Shown here: positions 27,298-37,436 of the stretch, piece after piece | Position numbering within the stretch: the first letter of the stretch is position 1 | Layout: each line of letters starts with the position of its first letter | Source of the DNA: Terrilactibacillus laevilacticus | Lineage (GTDB): Bacteria > Bacillota > Bacilli > Bacillales > Sporolactobacillaceae | DNA: 64,000 bases | Reading direction: 5' to 3' | Assembly (NCBI RefSeq): GCF_006517395.1 | Contig: NZ_VDCY01000006.1 | Location: 103,287 to 167,286, forward strand | The notes under the pieces: model-generated | The model's database searches: none | The model's input: the letters and a program-made list of their open reading frames with translations, nothing else | Told to the model about the DNA's origin: nothing | Position numbers and translations under genes: made by a program

Positions 27298-27333
27298 CCT
27301 TTTGCTGAAGACAATCTGGGAGCGCGAACATGA

Positions 27334-27993
27334 TTATGAAATGGTTTGTAAAACTTTAGAAACCCCTTTTTCAATAACGGAATCATCCACAGTATCTATA
27401 TGTTCAGGCTTAAGCAATTGATATTCTTTCATTTTATAAAAATCTATAATCGCTTGTTTCAAGGTAACATCATACTGAATTGAAAATGAGGGTTCCATGA
27501 AACGCCGTAACACAGCGTCATCTTGAACCATAAACAATACTGCATTCAATTTGTTGAATATTTCCTTCTTCATTCCGGATTCAAAAAAGGTTTGTAAGTT
27601 TTTAATTCGACTTTGTTGTGCAGCTGCAAGATCCTCAAAATGGTGCGGGTAAAATTCTTTGAGATCATTTAAGAACAAATCAGATATAAAAGTTACACAT
27701 ATCAACGATTGCAAAAACGTCATTTGAAAGCGTTCAACATAAGAGACGGAATCATCTTTTACAACGGTATCAGCCCCTTGCAAGTAATTAATATAATACA
27801 TGACAACCCGTTGAATGATTTCATCTTTGGATGAAAAATGCTTATAAAGTGTCACTTTGCTGATATCCATATATTTTGCGATCTCGTCTATTTTTAATTG
27901 GCTGAATTTGTTTCTTCTTATAACAGGTTTTATTTTTTCAATATATTGATCGACGCTCACGGGTTTTCTCACGAATGAAACCTCCTTTGACAC
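27334..27993 (-). CDS. TetR family transcriptional regulator
   Basis: 219-residue regulator with the TetR N-terminal HTH at residues ~25-70 (LKIDEIAKYMDISKVTLYKH then FSSKDEIIQRVVMYY) and a helical effector domain. AGGAGG-type site before ATG 27993. It is divergent from the GC-rich SDR gene at 28153, with an AT-rich 159-base spacer holding TTAATTAAATTAG-type inverted repeats, so it most likely controls that gene and itself. Ligand unknown. Confidence 0.87.
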   Translation of the reverse strand: MSKEVSFVRKPVSVDQYIEKIKPVIRRNKFSQLKIDEIAKYMDISKVTLYKHFSSKDEIIQRVVMYYINYLQGADTVVKDDSVSYVERFQMTFLQSLICVTFISDLFLNDLKEFYPHHFEDLAAAQQSRIKNLQTFFESGMKKEIFNKLNAVLFMVQDDAVLRRFMEPSFSIQYDVTLKQAIIDFYKMKEYQLLKPEHIDTVDDSVIEKGVSKVLQTIS

Positions 27994-28072
27994 TTATATT
28001 ATACCGACATCGCTTTATTATCACAAACGTATTTTACGTTAATTATTAAATTAACTATTTTAATTAAATTAG

Positions 28073-28101
28073 TTTACTTTGTTAATTTTGTGTTATATAA
28101 T
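28073..28101 (+). promoter_or_regulatory. Promoter of the SDR/epimerase gene
   Basis: TTTACT (28073-28078), 17-base spacer, TATAAT (28096-28101). Overlapping AT-rich repeats (TTAATTATTAAATTAA and neighbours at 28039-28070) could be the TetR operator. Confidence 0.55.
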
Positions 28102-28152
28102 TCTTTTTGTAGTTGAACATTCTGATATGAAATATCCAAAGGAGGTAAGAAT

Positions 28153-29052
28153 ATGCGTGTTTTTGTTACAGGAGCGACAGGCTTCATCGGAACTGCGGTT
28201 GTCCGTGAACTCATCGAGGCAGGGCATCAGGTCGTCGGCCTTGCTCGTTCAGACAAATCTGCCGATACATTAAAGGTTGCAGGGGCCGAGGTGCACCGCG
28301 GTTCCCTCGACGATCTTGACAGCCTTCGCAGCGGAGCCTCTGCTGCGGACGGCGTCATTCATCTAGCGTTTAAGCACGACTTCTCAGACTACGACAAGGC
28401 GATCTCAGACGACCTACGCGCCGTCAAGACAATGGGGGAAGTGCTTGAGGGTACAGGCAAACCATTCGTGATCACCTCGGGAACATTGATGCTCACATAC
28501 GTACTTCCGCCAGGGCAAATCGGGACGGAAAAAGATGTGGTCGACAACTCAGTACCCCGAGGCGAATCGGAGAACGTGGTTATCTCGCTAGCTGAGCGCG
28601 GGGTACGGTCATCGGTCGTCCGTCTCGCACCTTCCGTTCACGGCCTTGGCGATCACGGCTTCGTATCGAGCTTGATCGGCATTGCTCGCGACAAAGGCGT
28701 CTCTGCCTACATCGGCGACGGTTACAACCGCTGGCCGGCCGTGCATCGCCTCGATGCGGCGCGTCTGTTCCGGTTGGCTGTGGAAGCCGCCCCAGGGGGA
28801 TCATGGCTGCACGGGGTCACTGATGAGGGAGTGCCATTCCGTGACATCGCCGGTGTCATCGGTCGTCACCTGAACCTGCCGGTGGTCAGCATTTCCCGTG
28901 AGGAGGCGGACGCCCACTTCGGATGGCTCGGCGCCTTTGTGTCGGCTGACAACCCAACGTCGAGTACGCTGACTCAGGAGCGCTTAGGATGGCAGCCAGT
29001 GCATCCTAAGCTCATTCCAGACCTCGAAAAAGGACATTACTTCAGCAACTAA
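28153..29052 (+). CDS. Extended SDR / NAD-dependent epimerase-like oxidoreductase (GC-rich, foreign look)
   Basis: 299-residue Rossmann protein. TGATGFIGTAVVREL binds NAD(P); VIHLAFKHDFSDYDKAI and FVITSGTLMLTYV follow; the substrate half ends with TSSTLTQERLGWQPVHP. The usual YxxxK is not in clear position, so it may be an atypical extended SDR. Codons end mostly in C/G and the gene is plainly richer in GC than both neighbours, suggesting transfer from a higher-GC donor. Perfect AAAGGAGG site before the ATG and a strong terminator indicate it is expressed. Probably controlled by the divergent TetR gene. Confidence 0.82.
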   Translation: MRVFVTGATGFIGTAVVRELIEAGHQVVGLARSDKSADTLKVAGAEVHRGSLDDLDSLRSGASAADGVIHLAFKHDFSDYDKAISDDLRAVKTMGEVLEGTGKPFVITSGTLMLTYVLPPGQIGTEKDVVDNSVPRGESENVVISLAERGVRSSVVRLAPSVHGLGDHGFVSSLIGIARDKGVSAYIGDGYNRWPAVHRLDAARLFRLAVEAAPGGSWLHGVTDEGVPFRDIAGVIGRHLNLPVVSISREEADAHFGWLGAFVSADNPTSSTLTQERLGWQPVHPKLIPDLEKGHYFSN

Positions 29053-29056
29053 AGGT

Positions 29057-29086
29057 ACAGAGGGTAGAAAAAAATCTGCCCTCTGT
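29057..29086 (+). terminator. Terminator after the SDR gene
   Basis: ACAGAGGGTAGA pairs with TCTGCCCTCTGT over an A-rich loop, followed by TTCAATTT. Confidence 0.75.
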
Positions 29087-29099
29087 TTCAATTTAGGGT

Positions 29100-29590
29100 C
29101 GAGTAGGATGGAACCTCTCTGCCTCCGGCAGATTGTGCTCCACCCCCTCTCAGAACCGTGCGAGCGGTTTTCCCGCACACGGCTCTTCCTATCACCCTTC
29201 ACAGAATTTACGTAATGTGATTTCTAGATCGTAGATACTTACTTTCACCCTTGGCCTTGGAAGTGGAAACTTCTTTAGAAATAGTACAAACTTCTCCCAG
29301 TTAAAGGACTTCTTTTGGCTTCTTCGATTCAACCATTTGTAGAGTAACTTTCTGATACAATCACAAAACAAATCCACCGTTGGTGAATTATCAGTAATGC
29401 AATAGTAATTGTAGTACCCTATAAGTGACCTTCGTATTCTATCCATAATCAAGTCGGCACTTTTGGTTCTGTTTTCTTTTAGCCAAATCTTAGTTTGGTG
29501 TAGCTTAGCTCTCATTTTCTTGTTATCGGTTTTCCTTTTAACACGAAACTTACCACTTTGGCTCTTACTGCTCATATATCCTCCTATCAC
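29100..29590 (-). mobile_element. Group II intron, truncated 3' portion with maturase fragment
   Basis: The minus-strand reading frame 29590-29192 encodes the thumb/maturase and C-terminal part of a group II intron reverse transcriptase (SGKFRVKRKTDNKKMRAKLH, IGYYNYYCITDN, LLYKWLNRRSQKKSFNWEKF, PLPRPRVKVSIYDLE). RT domains 0-7 are absent. Downstream lies domain V, GAGCCGTGTGCGGG ... CCGCTCGCACGGTTC (29186-29152), then a domain VI-like stem and the end near 29100. The 5' half is missing, so it is not mobile. Confidence 0.85.
29152..29186 (-). ncRNA. Group II intron domain V
   Basis: A 35-base hairpin with the AGC-type catalytic triad region replaced by AGAGCCGTG, a GAAA tetraloop (CGGGAAAACCG) and the closing CACGGTTCT arm, 6 bases after the maturase stop codon. 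Confidence 0.8.
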
Positions 29591-29620
29591 ACCCTTTAAA
29601 ATTAGTACAATGGTTACTTA

Positions 29621-30205
29621 TTATGGTTTACTGATACCTAAGCTGCTTCGAACTTCCATTCCTGGTGTTACTGTCAACTTTACTACCAAGTCCGCAACAC
29701 TCTTTCGGGATACATCGTGACCCTTAAATGACTCTCCTTTATGGGTAAGCTCATAATCAATTTCATCTTTACTCGTAAACCAGCCGGGCCTTATAATCGT
29801 GTAGTCAAGTTCTGAGCTTTCAATGATTGCAGCTGAATCTCGGTACGGATTTAAGATAGAGCTATATCGCTCCCCAGGTACCTCATCATAAATCCCCATT
29901 GAACTAATCCAAATGAGACGCTTAATACCCGTTGCTTTCATGGCTTCTACCACATTTTTTGCCATTCGTTCTAATTGGCCGGCTAAATTGGCATAAACAA
30001 CATCTTGTCCAACCATTGCTTCCTTTAATGTTTCAATATCCAGAACGTCCCCTTCGAGAATTCGGACACGGCTGGATTCCAACTTCTTTAGCCTACGTGA
30101 ATTACGGAGATAAAGGGTTAATTGTGCATCCGTTTCTTTCAGGAATAAATCAATTGCAACACGGGCAATAGAGCCGCTAGCTCCAAGTATCAAAACATTC
30201 GTCAA
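29621..30205 (-). CDS. NAD(P)-binding SDR-like protein (NmrA/YwnB type)
   Basis: 194-residue atypical SDR with NAD(P)H-binding GASGSIARVAIDLFL at the N-terminus and the block IKRLIWISSMGIYDEVPG, then YTIIRPGWFTSKDEIDYE. No classical YxxxK; proteins of this group act as reductases or redox sensors. It is 35 bases downstream of an aldo/keto reductase gene on the same strand and likely co-transcribed with it. ATG 30205 after AAAGGAAG. Confidence 0.83.
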   Translation of the reverse strand: MTNVLILGASGSIARVAIDLFLKETDAQLTLYLRNSRRLKKLESSRVRILEGDVLDIETLKEAMVGQDVVYANLAGQLERMAKNVVEAMKATGIKRLIWISSMGIYDEVPGERYSSILNPYRDSAAIIESSELDYTIIRPGWFTSKDEIDYELTHKGESFKGHDVSRKSVADLVVKLTVTPGMEVRSSLGISKP

Positions 30206-30240
30206 TTTTAAAACTTCCTTTCCATTTGAAACTTTTCCTA

Positions 30241-31218
<978 letters not shown>

Positions 31219-31297
31219 CTATAAAAGGTTTCTGCTTGCTTTCTATCTTATAATTCAAAAATGAAGCTACTAGCTCCCCTTTTGATCATCTTTTCAG

Positions 31298-31746
<449 letters not shown>

Positions 31747-31769
31747 CTATATACTACTTTTTTCTTTCA

Positions 31770-32600
31770 TCATTCTGCTGGTTTTAGTGGCCCGTAAAAA
31801 TAAGAAGCCGTCGCTCCACCATCAATTAGGAAATCAGATCCGGTGATAAAAGCTCCCTGGGGCATCATCAATAGTTCGGCCATATTTGCAACCTCATCAG
31901 CTGTTCCCGGACGTCCGGCAGGGCACTTGGCAAACATATTCTTATAAAACTCGCCTCTTGGACCATTGAACTCGTCTATAGCAAGTGGCGTTACGATAAT
32001 CCCCGGAGAAATGGAATTGATACGAGCAGCTTTTTCTCCCCAGCGAATAGATTCAAACATAACCCGCTTTACATTGCACCGTTTTGCCATTTGATAAGCG
32101 TGCAACGTATCCTTAATATTTTCTGGTCGAAGGACTTCCAAACTAAGAAGTTCTTCAGTTGGTGTTATTGCCAGCTGCTCATCTATATCCGTTCCCAATT
32201 GAGGCATTCTGTGTCCAGACTGACTTGAAATGGTCACACCAACGCCTCCAGGAGCTATGACCTTCCCTACTTCCTCCAGCAATACTGCCGTTCCGTACAA
32301 ATCTACCTTCAAAATGGTTTCAATAGATGCCTGACTAGGTGACACGCCAGCTGCATTAATAAGAGCAGTGATTTCACCATACTTCTGACCTTCTGAAATC
32401 AAATTTAAAATAGATTCTCTGGAAGAAATGTCCGTTTCGACAGGTACCACATCAAATCCCGCTTCTTTCATAATTTTTGTAATAGCCTTGGCATTATCTA
32501 AGTTCTTATCACCAACAATAATTTTCTTACCAAAACCGATTCTTCTAGCTATGGCCATGCCAATCCGTCCAGCACCGGTCCAAAGTATAACTTCTTTCAT
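31770..32600 (-). CDS. Short-chain dehydrogenase/reductase with unusual GAGRIG motif
   Basis: 276-residue SDR. The dinucleotide motif is WTGAGRIGMAIARRIG, closer to TGxGRIG than the classical TGxxxGxG. NAG region appears as INAAGVSPSQAS, catalytic Ser in ISSQSGHRMP and YxxxK as YQMAKRCN; the C-terminal SPGIIVTPLAIDEF and FITGSDFLIDGGATASYFYG are standard. The stretch of ~35 residues between Ser and Tyr is longer than usual. It lies 24 bases after the SDR gene at 32625, so the two form an operon. Confidence 0.88.
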   Translation of the reverse strand: MKEVILWTGAGRIGMAIARRIGFGKKIIVGDKNLDNAKAITKIMKEAGFDVVPVETDISSRESILNLISEGQKYGEITALINAAGVSPSQASIETILKVDLYGTAVLLEEVGKVIAPGGVGVTISSQSGHRMPQLGTDIDEQLAITPTEELLSLEVLRPENIKDTLHAYQMAKRCNVKRVMFESIRWGEKAARINSISPGIIVTPLAIDEFNGPRGEFYKNMFAKCPAGRPGTADEVANMAELLMMPQGAFITGSDFLIDGGATASYFYGPLKPAE

Positions 32601-32624
32601 TGTATATGTCCTCCTTCAGTTAAA

Positions 32625-33365
32625 TTAACGTTCTTGACTTGTAGGACGGATGATCATTTCATTAATCGCTACATCAGCCGGCTGTTCAATAGCAAAAGCA
32701 ATGGCACGAGCAATAGCATCAGCATCAATCGCACCTTCATAGATTTTTTCAATTCCTGGTTTTAAATCCATGTCTGTAATTGCATTAATTAACTCAGAAG
32801 TAACCGCTCCTGGTGAGATAATGGTTGAACGTATATTATTTGCAGCTTCTTCTTTACGAAGGCCTTCCGAAATGGCACGAACAGCAAACTTCGTTCCTGC
32901 ATAGACAGTACTTCCTGCTCCAACAAAGTGTCCAGCTACTGATGAAAGATTAATGACATGCCCAGACTTCTGTTCCCTCATTGTAGGAAGAACAGCAGCG
33001 ATTCCATAGAGTACGCCTTTGATGTTAACATCAATCATCTTGTTCCAATCGTCGATTCTTTTCTTATATAGAAAGGAATGTGGCATGACTCCAGCATTGT
33101 TAACTAGAACATCTATTTTTCCAAATTCCTGTAGAGCCAACTCAGCCAACTCTTCCATTTGATCATGGGAAGTTACATCTGTTACTTTATAAATAGCTTG
33201 CCCACCGTTGTTTTGAATTTCTTCTTGTAGTTTCTTTAAGCGTTCGCCACGACGGGCAGCCAGGACCAATTTAGCACCCTTAGATGCAAGTTCTTTTGCT
33301 GCAGCTTCACCAATACCACTTGAAGCACCCGTGATAATGACAACTTTATCTTGAATATTAGACAT
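32625..33365 (-). CDS. Classical short-chain dehydrogenase/reductase
   Basis: 246-residue NADP(H)-type SDR: TGASSGIGEAAAKELASKG, VNNAGVMP, Ser in INLSSVAGHF, YAGTK and ISPGAVTSEL. The upstream ATG (33377) touches the AAGGAAAGG site, so MSNIQDK at 33365 is preferred although spacing is long. First gene of a two-gene operon and divergent from the TetR gene at 33595; the spacer holds a TetR-type palindrome, so regulation by that protein is likely. Confidence 0.9.
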   Translation of the reverse strand: MSNIQDKVVIITGASSGIGEAAAKELASKGAKLVLAARRGERLKKLQEEIQNNGGQAIYKVTDVTSHDQMEELAELALQEFGKIDVLVNNAGVMPHSFLYKKRIDDWNKMIDVNIKGVLYGIAAVLPTMREQKSGHVINLSSVAGHFVGAGSTVYAGTKFAVRAISEGLRKEEAANNIRSTIISPGAVTSELINAITDMDLKPGIEKIYEGAIDADAIARAIAFAIEQPADVAINEMIIRPTSQER

Positions 33366-33524
33366 AGTAGATAACATCCTTTCCTTACTACCAAGTGGTT
33401 ACCTTTATAATTCCCAAGATAGCCCAATTTGACGCTCGTGAATAAATTAATATTGATACATAATTGAACATCTGTTTATAATTATAGGCAGATATAGGAT
33501 GATTACAATTGTTAATTCAACGTG

Positions 33525-33546
33525 ATTTGTTTAGTAGTGAACAAAT
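33525..33546. promoter_or_regulatory. Probable TetR operator between SDR operon and tetR-like gene
   Basis: ATTTGTT (33525-33531) and AACAAAT (33540-33546) form a perfect inverted repeat around an 8-base centre, 50 bases before the regulator gene. Further TGTTCA half-sites follow (33555-33562). Confidence 0.5.
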
Positions 33547-33594
33547 TAATTAAAATTGTTCATTATCTTTTAAGAAAGTTTGGTGGATCAAAAG

Positions 33595-34140
33595 ATGCCT
33601 AAAGTAGATAGAAGAATAGCGAAAAGCCAAGAAGCCATAAAAAAGGCCTTAATTGAACTGATGTCGGAAAAAAGTTTTGATGACATCACGATACAGGATA
33701 TTTCCGACAGAGCAAATGTTAGCCGAGGGACCATCTACCTTCATTACGTGGATAAGTTTGATTTACTGGATAAACTTATTGAGGAACATATTCACCAAAT
33801 GGGAGAAATCTGTGAATCTACATCTGAAATGGAGTATAAAGATGCAAATCTTCCATGGTTTGAATACCTAGAGAGTAATTATTTATTCTTTTCTACGATG
33901 CTAGCAAGTAAAGGAGCCCCCTCTTTTCGCAGGCAGTTTCATGAGTTTCTAATTGAAGAGTTCAAAGATGAAGTAGATACATCAAAAGAAGAAAACCAAG
34001 AATTAAGTGAAGATGTTCTTCTTCAATTTATTGTTACTTCATACGTAGGGATTGTGGAATGGTGGATTACGAATGGAATGCCTTATTCACCTCAAGCCAT
34101 GGCAGAACAAGTTGGAATTTTGTTAGAGAGGAATCTATAA
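33595..34140 (+). CDS. TetR/AcrR family regulator
   Basis: 181-residue regulator. HTH at residues ~25-65 (FDDITIQDISDRANVSRGTI then YLHYVDKFDLLDKLI), C-terminal TetR domain with WFEYLESNYLFFSTMLASKG and GIVEWWITNGMPYSPQAMAE. Start ATG after TGGTGG; a TTG at 33580 is possible. It is divergent from the two-SDR operon. A very similar gene at 36865-37412 is broken. Expected to sense an electrophile or toxic ligand and derepress the neighbouring reductases; this is inference. Confidence 0.88.
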   Translation: MPKVDRRIAKSQEAIKKALIELMSEKSFDDITIQDISDRANVSRGTIYLHYVDKFDLLDKLIEEHIHQMGEICESTSEMEYKDANLPWFEYLESNYLFFSTMLASKGAPSFRRQFHEFLIEEFKDEVDTSKEENQELSEDVLLQFIVTSYVGIVEWWITNGMPYSPQAMAEQVGILLERNL

Positions 34141-34228
34141 TGGGTGGTAAGGTTTAGTTTAAAAACACACTTTTGATGTACAAGAATACCTGTTTGGAAT
34201 GAATTAAGAAAGTAGTTTCTTTTCATTA

Positions 34229-34267
34229 AAAACCCCTGATTTCCCGAAAAAGTTCATCAGGGGTTTT
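34229..34267. terminator. Bidirectional terminator between tetR-like and AKR genes
   Basis: AAAACCCCTGAT pairs with ATCAGGGGTTTT, 15-base loop; A-run on one side and T-run on the other serve both converging genes. Confidence 0.85.
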
Positions 34268-34277
34268 ACTATTGCTG

Positions 34278-35282
34278 TCAATTAGAACTTAAAGCACCCA
34301 CTACCGGGTGTGGAACATAAGGCTCCTCCAAATATGCAACTTCTTCCGTCGTTAATTTAACCGATAGAGCACCCACGGAATCTTCAAGATGAGAAATTTT
34401 TGTTGCCCCAACAATTGGAGCTGTTACTGGCTCTTTCTGTAGCAACCAGGCTAATGCTATTTGGGATTTTAGTACACCATGTTTCTTAGCGATTTCCGAA
34501 ACTCGCTCCACAACAAGACGGTCGTTATTTTCAGTCGCACCGTACTTAGATTTCTGAGTTTGATCTGTTTCAGAACGAAGAGTGTCTTCCAACCAATCAC
34601 GAGTTAATCTACCTGAAGCAAGCGGACTATATGGGATTACACCGATTTTTTCTTCCTTACATAACGGCAGCATCTCCCGCTCCTCTTCACGATAGATGAG
34701 GTTAAGATGATCCTGCATGGACACAAATCTGGTCCACCCATTTTTTTCAGCTACATGTATTGCCTTCAAGAACTGCCAGGAATACATGGCAGAAGCACCG
34801 ATGTATCTTACCTTACCGGCCTTCACTAGATCATGAAGAGCTTCCATCGTCTCTTCAATTGGTGTGTCGTAATCCCAGCGATGAATTTGATACAGATCTA
34901 CATAATCCGTTCCAAGGCGTTTCAGACTTTTATCAATTTCGCTCATAATATGCTTTCGGGATAATCCTTTTCTGTTCGGACCTTTGCTGTTTAAATCTTT
35001 GCCCAATGGAAAATAAACCTTTGTTGCAATGACAATTTCATCTCGATTTGCAAAATCTTTAAGGGCACTTCCGAGAAATTCTTCACTGGTTCCGTCTGAA
35101 TATACATTCGCTGTATCAAAAAAATTGATACCTAAGTCAAGGGCCTTTATAATAACTGTACGGCTGCTTTCCTCATCAATTACCCATGGATGCACCCAGC
35201 GTTCCTTTACTCCAAAACCCATACAACCAAGACAAAGTCTGGAGACATCCAATCCAGTATTACCTAGTTTTGTATATTCCAT
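34278..35282 (-). CDS. Aldo/keto reductase (AKR, YajO/YccK-like)
   Basis: 334-residue barrel oxidoreductase: LCLGCMGFGVKERW, catalytic Asp/Tyr in FFDTANVYSDGTSEEFLG, Lys in VIATKVYFPLG, His in LYQIHRWDYDTP. The C-terminal cofactor loop is APIVGATKISHLEDSV. Start ATG 35282 (MEYTKLGNTG) is preferred to 35318. It lies 42 bases after the AKR gene at 35325, so both share the MerR-controlled promoter. Confidence 0.9.
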   Translation of the reverse strand: MEYTKLGNTGLDVSRLCLGCMGFGVKERWVHPWVIDEESSRTVIIKALDLGINFFDTANVYSDGTSEEFLGSALKDFANRDEIVIATKVYFPLGKDLNSKGPNRKGLSRKHIMSEIDKSLKRLGTDYVDLYQIHRWDYDTPIEETMEALHDLVKAGKVRYIGASAMYSWQFLKAIHVAEKNGWTRFVSMQDHLNLIYREEEREMLPLCKEEKIGVIPYSPLASGRLTRDWLEDTLRSETDQTQKSKYGATENNDRLVVERVSEIAKKHGVLKSQIALAWLLQKEPVTAPIVGATKISHLEDSVGALSVKLTTEEVAYLEEPYVPHPVVGALSSN

Positions 35283-35324
35283 TTGAAAAACCCCGCTTTC
35301 CAAATCCAAGTGTTTCACTGTTTA

Positions 35325-36176
35325 TTAGTCATGAATTTTCCATCCATTTAACCTCTTAGCCGTATCGGCCGTAAAATGGTTAATGATTTCACTTTTTCCA
35401 ACATCCAAAGTAGCAATAGACACCAAATCTTCTTCACTTAATGTGAAATCCCAAACATTAAGGTTTTCAATAATACGTTCTTTATGAACAGATTTCGGAA
35501 TTGCTACAACACCACGTTGAATATGCCAGCGTAAAATAACTTGTGCTACTGACTTTCCATATTTTGCTCCAATACTAGCAAGCAATTCATTTTGGAAAAT
35601 ATTCTTCTGACCTTCTGCAAATGGTCCCCATGATTCAATTTGTACGCCATATTCCTCCATAACCTTCTTTGCCTCTTTCTGCTGGAAGAACGGATGGGTC
35701 TCCACTTGGTTTACCGCTGGCACAACTTCACTGTTCAGAATTAAGTCAGCTAGACGATCTGGATAGAAGTTAGATACACCGATCGCACGGATTCTACCTT
35801 CTTTATAAAGTTCTTCCATTGCCCGCCAAGAACCATAATAATCATTGAAAGGTTGGTGAATAAGGTACAAATCAAGATAATCAAGCCCTAGTTTCTTCAA
35901 GGAAACATCAAAGGCTTTTTTGGCATTTTCATAACCAGCATCCTGAATCCAAAGTTTTGTTGTAATAAAAAGTTCTTCCCTTGGAATCCCGCTTTTTTTA
36001 ATGGCTGCACCAACCGCTTCCTCATTAAAATAGGCTGCAGCCGTATCAATTAAACGATAACCCGCTTCAAGTGCATCTGACACCGCTTGCTCGCATTGAG
36101 CCAGTTCAGGAACTTGAAATACGCCAAAACCTAAAATCGGCATTTCCACACCATTGTTTAAAGTAACTTTTTGCAT
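35325..36176 (-). CDS. Aldo/keto reductase, AKR5 type (YtbE/YvgN-like)
   Basis: 283-residue NADPH reductase: [29 protein letters not shown] (Asp, Tyr), [15 protein letters not shown] (Lys), [15 protein letters not shown] (His), [19 protein letters not shown]. These enzymes reduce methylglyoxal and other aldehydes. Perfect GGAGG before ATG 36176. A promoter with a 19-base spacer and a MerR palindrome lies 90-120 bases upstream, and the MerR gene is divergent, so activation by that regulator is very likely. Confidence 0.92.
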   Translation of the reverse strand: MQKVTLNNGVEMPILGFGVFQVPELAQCEQAVSDALEAGYRLIDTAAAYFNEEAVGAAIKKSGIPREELFITTKLWIQDAGYENAKKAFDVSLKKLGLDYLDLYLIHQPFNDYYGSWRAMEELYKEGRIRAIGVSNFYPDRLADLILNSEVVPAVNQVETHPFFQQKEAKKVMEEYGVQIESWGPFAEGQKNIFQNELLASIGAKYGKSVAQVILRWHIQRGVVAIPKSVHKERIIENLNVWDFTLSEEDLVSIATLDVGKSEIINHFTADTAKRLNGWKIHD

Positions 36177-36267
36177 ATGTAAGCCTCCTAATTTTTTTAC
36201 ATGTTCAAGTCACTAACCATACTTCTTCTTTTTAGGGTATACAGTATTAGTAACTTGTACTATGATA

Positions 36268-36298
36268 AGCCTATAACCTTCGAGTAACACGAAGTCAA
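36268..36298 (-). promoter_or_regulatory. MerR-type promoter (19-base spacer) of the AKR operon
   Basis: Minus strand TTGACT (36298-36293), 19-base spacer, TAGGCT (36273-36268). The spacer holds CTTCG-N7-CGAAG (36278-36294), a perfect inverted repeat. Long spacer plus palindrome between -35 and -10 is the hallmark of MerR activation; similar sites serve the AdhR-type aldehyde regulators. Confidence 0.75.
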
Positions 36299-36341
36299 GA
36301 GTTTAAAAAGACTTTTATATAAATTCCGAGGAGGAACTGCA

Positions 36342-36758
36342 TTGTATACAGTAAAGGAAGTATCCAAGCTACTTGGACTGACTGAGCATACCATTCGCTA
36401 CTATACAGATAAGGGATTAGTTCCAAGTGTCCAGCGTGACAAAAACAATAACCGACTTTTTGATGAAGAATCACTCAACTGGCTTATAGGCGTAAAACAT
36501 TTGAAACAATGCGGCATGTCTGTAGAAGACATTAAATCCTATGTTGACTTGTGCTTGGAAGGCCGTTCTACCATTCAAGAACGCTATGGGATTATTATGA
36601 AGCAAAAAGCCACCGCTCTAGCTCAGTTGGAGGAAGCAAAACAAAGAGCCAAATATATGGAGGAAAAAGCAAATCACTACCTTGATATTATCAATGAGGT
36701 ACTACCAGATGATACGAATCCAGGAAAATGGCAAAAAAATATGCCAATCGCTCATTAA
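36342..36758 (+). CDS. MerR family regulator (AdhR/NmlR-like)
   Basis: 138-residue activator. MYTVKEVSKLLGLTEHTIRY is the winged HTH, then YTDKGLVPSVQRDKNNNRLF and the coupling helix; residues ~80-120 form the dimerisation coiled coil. No conserved Cys in the usual AdhR position is evident apart from Cys near GVKHLKQCGM and DLCLEGRS; the latter (two Cys) could sense electrophiles. TTG start with AGGAGG seven bases upstream. Divergent from the AKR operon that carries its operator. Confidence 0.88.
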   Translation: MYTVKEVSKLLGLTEHTIRYYTDKGLVPSVQRDKNNNRLFDEESLNWLIGVKHLKQCGMSVEDIKSYVDLCLEGRSTIQERYGIIMKQKATALAQLEEAKQRAKYMEEKANHYLDIINEVLPDDTNPGKWQKNMPIAH

Positions 36759-36798
36759 TTACTACTTTATACAAAGGAAAGCCTCATTTAATATATAG

Positions 36799-36836
36799 AT
36801 AACCTGAGTCCTGTAATTCATATAGACTCAGGTTAT
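36799..36836. terminator. Bidirectional terminator
   Basis: ATAACCTGAGTC pairs with GACTCAGGTTAT, 14-base loop, followed by TTTCATTTCTTTT; it lies between the converging MerR gene and TetR pseudogene. Confidence 0.8.
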
Positions 36837-36864
36837 TTCATTTCTTTTAAAATTGACTATTAGA

Positions 36865-37412
36865 TTATTCAAAATTTCTATCCAACAATGCCCCCGTTTG
36901 TTCAGCCATGACACGAGCTGACAAAGGCATTCCATTTTTAAACCACCATTCCACTGCTCCAACAACTGCTGAGCCAAAAAATTGAAGAAACACTTCTTCA
37001 TTTAATCCTTTGTTTTTTCCTCCTTCTATATCCACTTCAGGTTTAAACTCTTCCACGATTAACTCTAGGAACCGACTGCGAAAATAAGGGGCACCTTTAC
37101 TTGCTAGCTGGTTGAAAAAAACAAATAATGACTCTCAAAGTATTCGTACCAAACATAATTTCCCTCTTGAAACGTCATATCGGCTGCTGATTGACAAAGG
37201 TCTCGGAGATTCTCTATATGTTCTTCAATCATTTTATCGAGGAGGTCGTATTTATCCGTGTAATGAAGATAAATGGTTCCTCGATTAACATTTGCTCTAT
37301 CTGCAATATCCTGAATGGTAATGTCATCAAAACTTTTTTCAGACATCAGTTCAATAACAGCATTTTTTATTGCTGTTTGGCTTTTGGCTATTCTTCTATC
37401 TACTTTAAGCAT
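36865..37412 (-). pseudogene. TetR family regulator broken by a one-base deletion
   Basis: Paralogue of the gene at 33595 (KVDRRIAKSQTAIKNAVIEL, SFDDITIQDIADRANVNRGT, YESH/ESHYLFFST). Near 37125 the frame is lost: the sequence ACCAGCTAGCAAG should read ACCATGCTAGCAAG by comparison with ACGATGCTAGCAAG in the paralogue, so one T is missing. The remaining half (ASKGAPYFRSRFLELIVEEF ... VVGAVEWWFKNGMPLSA) is intact in the other frame. A real mutation or a sequencing error are both possible. Confidence 0.87.
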
Positions 37413-37436
37413 TTTAAATCACCAAACTTCCCAAAG

